Assembly: GCF_900996225.1 (NCBI RefSeq)
Contig: NZ_CAAJGL010000101.1
Span: 62,001-126,000, forward strand
DNA: 64,000 nt
Direction: 5' to 3'
DNA from: Paraburkholderia sp. BCC1884
GTDB taxonomy: Bacteria > Pseudomonadota > Gammaproteobacteria > Burkholderiales > Burkholderiaceae
In this document: positions 59,615 to 64,000 of the stretch, piece after piece
Layout: each line of letters opens with the position of its first letter
How positions within the stretch are numbered: the stretch's first letter is position 1
The notes under the pieces: model-generated
The model's database searches: none
What the model was told of the DNA's origin: nothing
Seen by the model: only the letters and a program-made list of their open reading frames with translations
Translations under genes and position numbers: made by a program

Positions 59615-61228
59615 TCAGTCTTCGTGCGAATCGTCATGACCCGCATCGTCGTCTGGTCGTTCGGCTGGCGTGCCGCCCTCCATTCCGTCGCCCGGTTTGC
59701 GGTTTCTGGCGCTGCTGCTGCGCCGCCGTCGTTTTCGGGGGCTCCGGTCCTTCCCGCCTTGCGTGAGCAATGTCTCACGTGCGGCGACGTCTCCTTCAAT
59801 GAACTCCGTCCACCACGTACCGACCGACTCATCGAGTTCGCCTGATTCGCAGCGCAACAGGAGGAAATCATACCCCGCTCTAAATCTTTGGTGTTCCAGC
59901 AGCTTCAGCGCACTTCTTCCCGAGCGTTTTTCCAGGCGCAACTGCAGGCCCCAGATCTCGCGCATATCCGCCGAGAAGCGCTTGTGGATCGCGAGTTTCT
60001 CGGTTTGCATATCGAGCACCTCGTCCATCGCGCGATGCAAGGCGGGGACGGGATACTCGCCGCTCGCTTCGAATTTCTGCCAGCGCGTCTGCACGTCGTG
60101 CCACAACAGCGTGGCGAACAGGAAGCCCGGCGACACCGGTTTGCCGGCACGCACGCGAGCGTCCGTGTTGTTCAACGCCAGCGTAATGAATTTTTCGCCG
60201 ATGGGTTGCTCGAGCACCACGTCGAGTAGCGGCAGCAGGCCATGATGCAGGCCTTCCTGGCGCAGCCGTTTCAAACAGGCGAGCGCGTGACCCGACAGCA
60301 TCAGCTTGAGCATCTCGTCGAACAGCCGCGCAGCGGGCACGTTGTTGATCAGATCGGCCATCTCGACGATCGGCGCGCGGGTGGTGTCCTCGATCTCGAA
60401 GTCGAGCTTCGCGGCAAAACGCACCACGCGCAGCATGCGCACCGGGTCTTCACGATAACGCGTGGCCGGGTCGCCGATCATGCGCAGCAGACGCGCGCGC
60501 ATGTCGGCCATGCCGTTGTGATAATCCAGCACGGTTTGCGTGGCCGGATCGTAGTACATCGCGTTGATCGTGAAGTCGCGGCGCGTGGCGTCTTCGTGCT
60601 GCTCGCCCCACACGTTGTCGCGCAGCACGCGGCCGCTGGCGTCCACCGCATGCGTGCGGCGGTCGAGCTCGTCGCGCTTCAGACGACGCGGCGGCGCGGC
60701 GTCGGCCGCGGGCGGATCGACCAGCGCGCGGAACGTCGAGGTTTCGATGATTTCCTGACCGAACTGCACGTGCACGATCTGAAAGCGCCGGCCGATGATG
60801 CGCGCACGGCGGAACAGCTTCTGCACCTGCTCGGGCGTGGCGTCGGTGGCGACGTCAAAGTCTTTCGGCTTGATGCCGAGCAGCAGATCGCGCACCGCAC
60901 CGCCGACGATGAACGCGCGGTGTCCCGCCTGTTGCAGCCCTTCGGTCACGCGAATCGCGTTTCGTGAGATCAGCGACTGGTCGATGCCGTGTACGTCGTG
61001 AGGAATGATGACGGGCACGTCCGGATCGCGCACGGCCGTGGCGGCGGTGCCGCTGGCGCGCGCCGGTTTGCGACGCGCCCTGGTGGCGTTCTGCGACGCG
61101 TCCGAGGCGCCGGACCTGGTGCGAGCCGGTGCGCTGCCGGATTCGTCTGCTTCGGCTTCGGCGGGTGCGGCGTCGTCAGCGGGCGCCGAGTCCTGGCCGA
61201 ATAGCTTGCGGATAAGTTTTTTGATCAC
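59615..61228 (-). CDS. pcnB: Poly(A) polymerase I
   Basis: A 537-residue PAP I that adds 3' A-tails which speed RNA decay. The nucleotidyltransferase core has AFIVGGAVRDLLLGIKPKDF with the catalytic Asp pair in DFDVATDATP. RRDFTINAMYYDP and EDPVRMLRVVRFAAKLDFEI follow. A disordered Ala/Arg-rich stretch of about 60 residues precedes the core. The C-terminus is strongly basic (RSPRKRRRRSSSARNRK), as in E. coli PAP I. The GTG start at 61228 overlaps the HAD stop by four bases. It precedes folK, an order also found in E. coli. Confidence 0.95.
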   Translation of the reverse strand: MIKKLIRKLFGQDSAPADDAAPAEAEADESGSAPARTRSGASDASQNATRARRKPARASGTAATAVRDPDVPVIIPHDVHGIDQSLISRNAIRVTEGLQQAGHRAFIVGGAVRDLLLGIKPKDFDVATDATPEQVQKLFRRARIIGRRFQIVHVQFGQEIIETSTFRALVDPPAADAAPPRRLKRDELDRRTHAVDASGRVLRDNVWGEQHEDATRRDFTINAMYYDPATQTVLDYHNGMADMRARLLRMIGDPATRYREDPVRMLRVVRFAAKLDFEIEDTTRAPIVEMADLINNVPAARLFDEMLKLMLSGHALACLKRLRQEGLHHGLLPLLDVVLEQPIGEKFITLALNNTDARVRAGKPVSPGFLFATLLWHDVQTRWQKFEASGEYPVPALHRAMDEVLDMQTEKLAIHKRFSADMREIWGLQLRLEKRSGRSALKLLEHQRFRAGYDFLLLRCESGELDESVGTWWTEFIEGDVAARETLLTQGGKDRSPRKRRRRSSSARNRKPGDGMEGGTPAERPDDDAGHDDSHED

Positions 61229-61911
61229 GAGGGTTGAAAGAGTTCGAGGATGCGCCAGCCTTTGGCCTGCGCATGAGCGCGCAATGTGTCGTCGGGATTC
61301 GTGGCGATGGGGTCCGTGACTTTCTCGAGCAACGGGATGTCGTTGTGCGAATCGCTATAGAAATAGCTGTGCTCGAAGTCGCCCAGGCTTTTGCCGAGCG
61401 AGGCGAGCCACGCTTCGGTACGGACGATCTTGCCTTCCTTGTAGCTCGGCGTGCCGGTGGGGCGGCCGGTATACGGCGAATGCGGCTGACCGTCGACGGT
61501 CTCCGCTTCGCAGGCGATCAGGGCGTCGACGCCGAACGCCTGGGCGATCGGGCGCGTGATGAATTCGTTGGTGGCCGTGACCACGCAGCAGAGGTCGCCC
61601 GCCTCGCGATGCTCGCGCACCAGCTCGAGCGCGACCGGGAAGATGGCCGGCGTGATGACTTCATGCATGTACTGGGCGTGAAGCCCGGCCAGTTGCGCGC
61701 GCGTGTACCTGGCGAGCGGCGTGAGCATGGCGATCAGATAGGCGTGGATGTCGAGCTTGCCGGCTTTATAGTCGGCGAAAAAGCGGTCGTTCTCACGGGC
61801 GAAATTGTCGGCGTCGACCATGCCTTGTTTCACCATGAAGCGGCCCCATTCGTGGTCGCTGTCGGTGGGAATGAGCGTGTGGTCGAGGTCGAAGAGTGCG
61901 AGATTAGCCAT
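61225..61911 (-). CDS. HAD-superfamily (IB) phosphatase
   Basis: A 228-residue HAD hydrolase. The nucleophile motif is LALFDLDHTLIPTDSDHEW (DxD as DLD), motif II is CVVTATNEFIT and motif III/IV is YSDSHNDIPLLEKV, with Lys in TPSYKEGKI. A helical cap lies at about 25-110. It belongs to subclass IB with SerB and the RsbU-like phosphatases; the substrate is unknown. It overlaps hda by eight bases upstream and pcnB by four downstream, so it is tightly operonic with both. Confidence 0.9.
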   Translation of the reverse strand: MANLALFDLDHTLIPTDSDHEWGRFMVKQGMVDADNFARENDRFFADYKAGKLDIHAYLIAMLTPLARYTRAQLAGLHAQYMHEVITPAIFPVALELVREHREAGDLCCVVTATNEFITRPIAQAFGVDALIACEAETVDGQPHSPYTGRPTGTPSYKEGKIVRTEAWLASLGKSLGDFEHSYFYSDSHNDIPLLEKVTDPIATNPDDTLRAHAQAKGWRILELFQPS

Positions 61912-62686
61912 GGGGGCCTATTTTACTTGAAGCGGATGACGCGGCGTGTGAACCCGGCGGCGAGCCTGCTGCGGCGGCCGCCCCGCGCCGCTCTTCGGCG
62001 TCCGGCGAGGCCAGCATGGTACGCAGCAGCGGCAGCGTGACCGCGCGTTTCTGTTCCAGCGAGAAGCGGTCGAGCGCGTCGAGCAGCGCCATCAGGCTCG
62101 GCATGTCGCGGCGGAAATGCGTGAGCAGGTAGGCGGGCACGTCGTCGGCGAGCATGATGCCGCGTTCGCGCGCCGCGTGCTTCAGCACGGCGGCCTTGCC
62201 TTCGTCCGGCAGCGGCGCGAGATGGAACACGAGGCCCCAGCCGAGGCGCGTGCGCAGATCTTCGCGGACCGTCATGCCGATCGGCGCCGCATTGCCCGCG
62301 GCGACCAGGGCGCTGGTGGGATGCGCGCGCACTTCGTTGAACAGGTTGAAGACGGCGATCTGCTGGGCGGCCGAGAGCGCGTCGCAGTCGTCGATCGCAT
62401 ACAGCGCGACGCGCGGATCGAAGCTGAACGCGGCGAGGCTGCTTTGCGGACCGGCATAGCGCGCGTGGCCCGGCGGCGCTTCATGCACCAGTGCCTGCAG
62501 CAGATGCGTGCGGCCGCTGCCCGATTCGCCCCAGATGTAGAAGGTGCGATCGGCGACCGGCCCGACGGCGAGCGCGTTGTCGAGCTCGCGCAGGCGCGTG
62601 ACCAGCTCGGCGTTGGCGCCGGCGAAGAAATTGTCGAATGTCGAGGGCGGCGGGGTGCCGAGATCGAGCGTCAGTTGACGAAGCAC
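61904..62686 (-). CDS. hda: DnaA regulatory inactivator Hda
   Basis: A 260-residue DnaA-related AAA+ protein that, with the sliding clamp, switches off DnaA-ATP after initiation. The clamp-binding motif QLTLDL lies at residues 4-9 (E. coli QLSLPL). The AAA+ core has YIWGESGSGRTHLLQALVHE, ALYAIDDCDALSAAQQ and RLGWGLVFHLAPL (sensor/arginine region). The start is a GTG at 62686. The last 30 residues are Ala/Ser-rich and are not seen in E. coli Hda (233 residues). Confidence 0.94.
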   Translation of the reverse strand: MLRQLTLDLGTPPPSTFDNFFAGANAELVTRLRELDNALAVGPVADRTFYIWGESGSGRTHLLQALVHEAPPGHARYAGPQSSLAAFSFDPRVALYAIDDCDALSAAQQIAVFNLFNEVRAHPTSALVAAGNAAPIGMTVREDLRTRLGWGLVFHLAPLPDEGKAAVLKHAARERGIMLADDVPAYLLTHFRRDMPSLMALLDALDRFSLEQKRAVTLPLLRTMLASPDAEERRGAAAAAGSPPGSHAASSASSKIGPHG

Positions 62687-62767
62687 AGTAGGTTAATGCC
62701 GAAAATGGAGCTACGGCCGCAAACGGCCCTGATGACTGTTGTCGCCCGGACGACGGGTCGACGACGG

Positions 62768-63844
62768 TCAGTTGTTGTAAAGCGTGCTGGACAGATAGCC
62801 TTGCCGCAACTCGCGCGTCGCTACCGAGAGGATCGCGCTGACCGGCAACGCCAGCAACACACCGAAAAAGCCGAACAGCTGGCCGAACGCGAGCAACGCA
62901 AAGATCACCGCGAGCGGATGCAGGCCGATGCGCTCACCGACCAGGCGCGGCGTGAGATAAAAGCTCTCCACGATCTGTCCGAAGCCGTAGATCAGCGCAA
63001 CCGCGCCGAAACCGTACCAGCTACCGAACTGTAGCAGCGCTGCGAGCAGCGCCAGCGCCAGCCCCGTTGCAAAACCAATGTACGGGATGAACACCGCGAG
63101 TCCGGTGAAAATCCCGACCGGCAGCGCAATCTCGAAACCGGCGATGGTCAGCGCGATCGCGTAAAACACCGCCAGCACGGCCATCACGAGCAACTGGCCG
63201 CGTAGATATTGCGACAGCATCTGGTCCATGTCGCGCGCGAGTTGCTGCGTTTTATCGAGCCAGCGGCGCGGCACCAGTACCTGCACGCGTGCGAGCATGC
63301 GGTTCCAGTCGTACAGCAGATAGAACAGCACGAGCGGCACCAGCACCAGATTCGCGACCACGGTCATCATCACGTTACCGCTCGTGCGGATCGACGTCCA
63401 CGCGTACAACGCGACCGTCTGCGCGCTGCCTTCCAGCTGGCCCATCACCAGATCGCGGATACTCGCGAAATCGAGCGAATCGGCCAGACCCAGCATGGCC
63501 AGCTTGGGTTGCAGCCATGCGCTCACATGCATGAAGAAAACCGGCACCTGCAGGCGCAACTGCGGCCCTTCTTTCTGGATGACCGCGAGCACCAGCAGCA
63601 CCAGCAGGGTCATCAGCAGCGTGAAGAACAGCATCATCAGCAGAGCAGCGAGTCCGCGCGGCACGCGGCGGCGTACCATCCACGCGACGCCCGGCTGCAG
63701 AATGTACGCGAGAATCGCGCCGAGCAGAAACGGTGTGAGGACCGGACTCAGCAGCCAGAGCAGAATGCCGACGCCCAGTCCGATGGCCAGCCAGATAAAG
63801 GCGCGGCGCTGCACAGGCGTCAGAATCGAGGTGTTCTCTTGCAA
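62768..63844 (-). CDS. AI-2E/PerM-family membrane transporter
   Basis: A 358-residue integral membrane protein with about eight helices in the two-bundle pattern of the AI-2E exporter family. Marks are WLLSPVLTPFLLGAILAYIL, the amphipathic region VQVLVPRRWLDKTQQLARDM, FIPYIGFATGLALALLAAL and LVGERIGLHPLAVIFALLAF. The start is a TTG at 63844; no ATG fits. Members export various small molecules, so the AI-2 link should not be assumed. It lies upstream of hda and diverges from purM. Confidence 0.86.
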   Translation of the reverse strand: MQENTSILTPVQRRAFIWLAIGLGVGILLWLLSPVLTPFLLGAILAYILQPGVAWMVRRRVPRGLAALLMMLFFTLLMTLLVLLVLAVIQKEGPQLRLQVPVFFMHVSAWLQPKLAMLGLADSLDFASIRDLVMGQLEGSAQTVALYAWTSIRTSGNVMMTVVANLVLVPLVLFYLLYDWNRMLARVQVLVPRRWLDKTQQLARDMDQMLSQYLRGQLLVMAVLAVFYAIALTIAGFEIALPVGIFTGLAVFIPYIGFATGLALALLAALLQFGSWYGFGAVALIYGFGQIVESFYLTPRLVGERIGLHPLAVIFALLAFGQLFGFFGVLLALPVSAILSVATRELRQGYLSSTLYNN

Positions 63845-63943
63845 AATCGCTTCCCAGGTGTCGTCGGACCGGATTAATCAAATTCCAGCCAGCCGGCCGG
63901 CATCGGGTAAAATCGCATTTTACCGACCTTCGAGCTCCGCCCC

Positions 63944-64000
63944 ATGAATCAACCGAAATCCGCCCCGAATTCCACTGATTCGGCCCAAGGTTTGTCGTAT
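63944..64000 (+). CDS. purM: Phosphoribosylformylglycinamidine cyclo-ligase, N-terminal 19 codons
   Basis: The last 57 bases open a frame beginning MNQPKSAPNSTDSAQGLSY. GLSY followed by RDAG is the usual PurM N-terminus, and purM lies next to this membrane-protein gene in Burkholderia. The window ends before any catalytic residue, so the call rests on the start and the context. Confidence 0.7.
   Translation, partial: MNQPKSAPNSTDSAQGLSY

Noticed and set aside
1..64000. Mobile elements, CRISPR array, prophage, tRNA or rRNA genes
   Set aside because: No transposase or integrase frame, no spaced direct repeats, no cloverleaf and no rRNA-like sequence was seen in reading the window.

Overview
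The window is a dense, high-GC stretch of core chromosome from a Burkholderiaceae betaproteobacterium, most likely Paraburkholderia or Burkholderia chromosome 1. Several gene orders point there: queA-tgt-yajC-secD-secF, recG-oxyR-catalase-dps-ubiA, glcDEF-yggS-proC, yhdP-nitrilase-tldD-aroG, nadK-recN diverging from hrcA-hemH-hslR-grpE-trx-dnaK-dnaJ, and hda-HAD-pcnB-folK-dNK-panB. I saw no rRNA, tRNA, CRISPR array, insertion sequence or prophage. The only accessory-looking insert is a small RelE/HigB-type toxin-antitoxin pair at 32.7-33.4 kb.

Layout: 0-2.3 kb, a partial WYL/YafY regulator, a VOC protein and a 23S rRNA methyltransferase. 2.4-6.2 kb, a pqi (MCE) envelope lipid-transport operon with PqiA split into two proteins. 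6.6-10 kb, cytochrome b561, two YceI proteins and an MHS-family transporter. 10-16 kb, Sec accessory and queuosine genes. 16-22.5 kb, recG, then a peroxide-defence block (oxyR, monofunctional catalase, dps) with two unrecorded small ORFs that have strong ribosome sites. 22.6-30.6 kb, ubiA, proC, yggS, glcFED and a second FAD-linked oxidase. 30.7-32.6 kb, cobalamin adenosyltransferase and flavohaemoglobin hmp behind a 43-base palindrome of NsrR type. 33.5-41.7 kb, aroG, tldD, a nitrilase-family amidase and yhdP. 41.9-55.5 kb, glnE, recN, nadK and the heat-shock cluster. 55.5-64 kb, folate, pantothenate and nucleotide genes, pcnB, hda, a PerM-type membrane protein and the start of purM.

The most striking finding is regulatory. 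Upstream of aroG (DAHP synthase, the entry to the shikimate pathway) lies what looks like a complete ribosome-mediated attenuator. It has a consensus-like promoter and a 22-codon leader peptide carrying the run FYFYFFWY. It also has four mutually complementary RNA segments (pause, antiterminator and terminator hairpins) and a U-rich intrinsic terminator. The codon run reads all three aromatic amino acids at once, which suits the common first step of their synthesis.

Other regulatory structure includes phased OxyR half-sites in front of oxyR, a sigma-32-like promoter before grpE and a sigma-32-type -35 inside an inverted repeat before dnaK. A 53-codon secreted or membrane peptide gene lies antiparallel to the 3' end of hslR.
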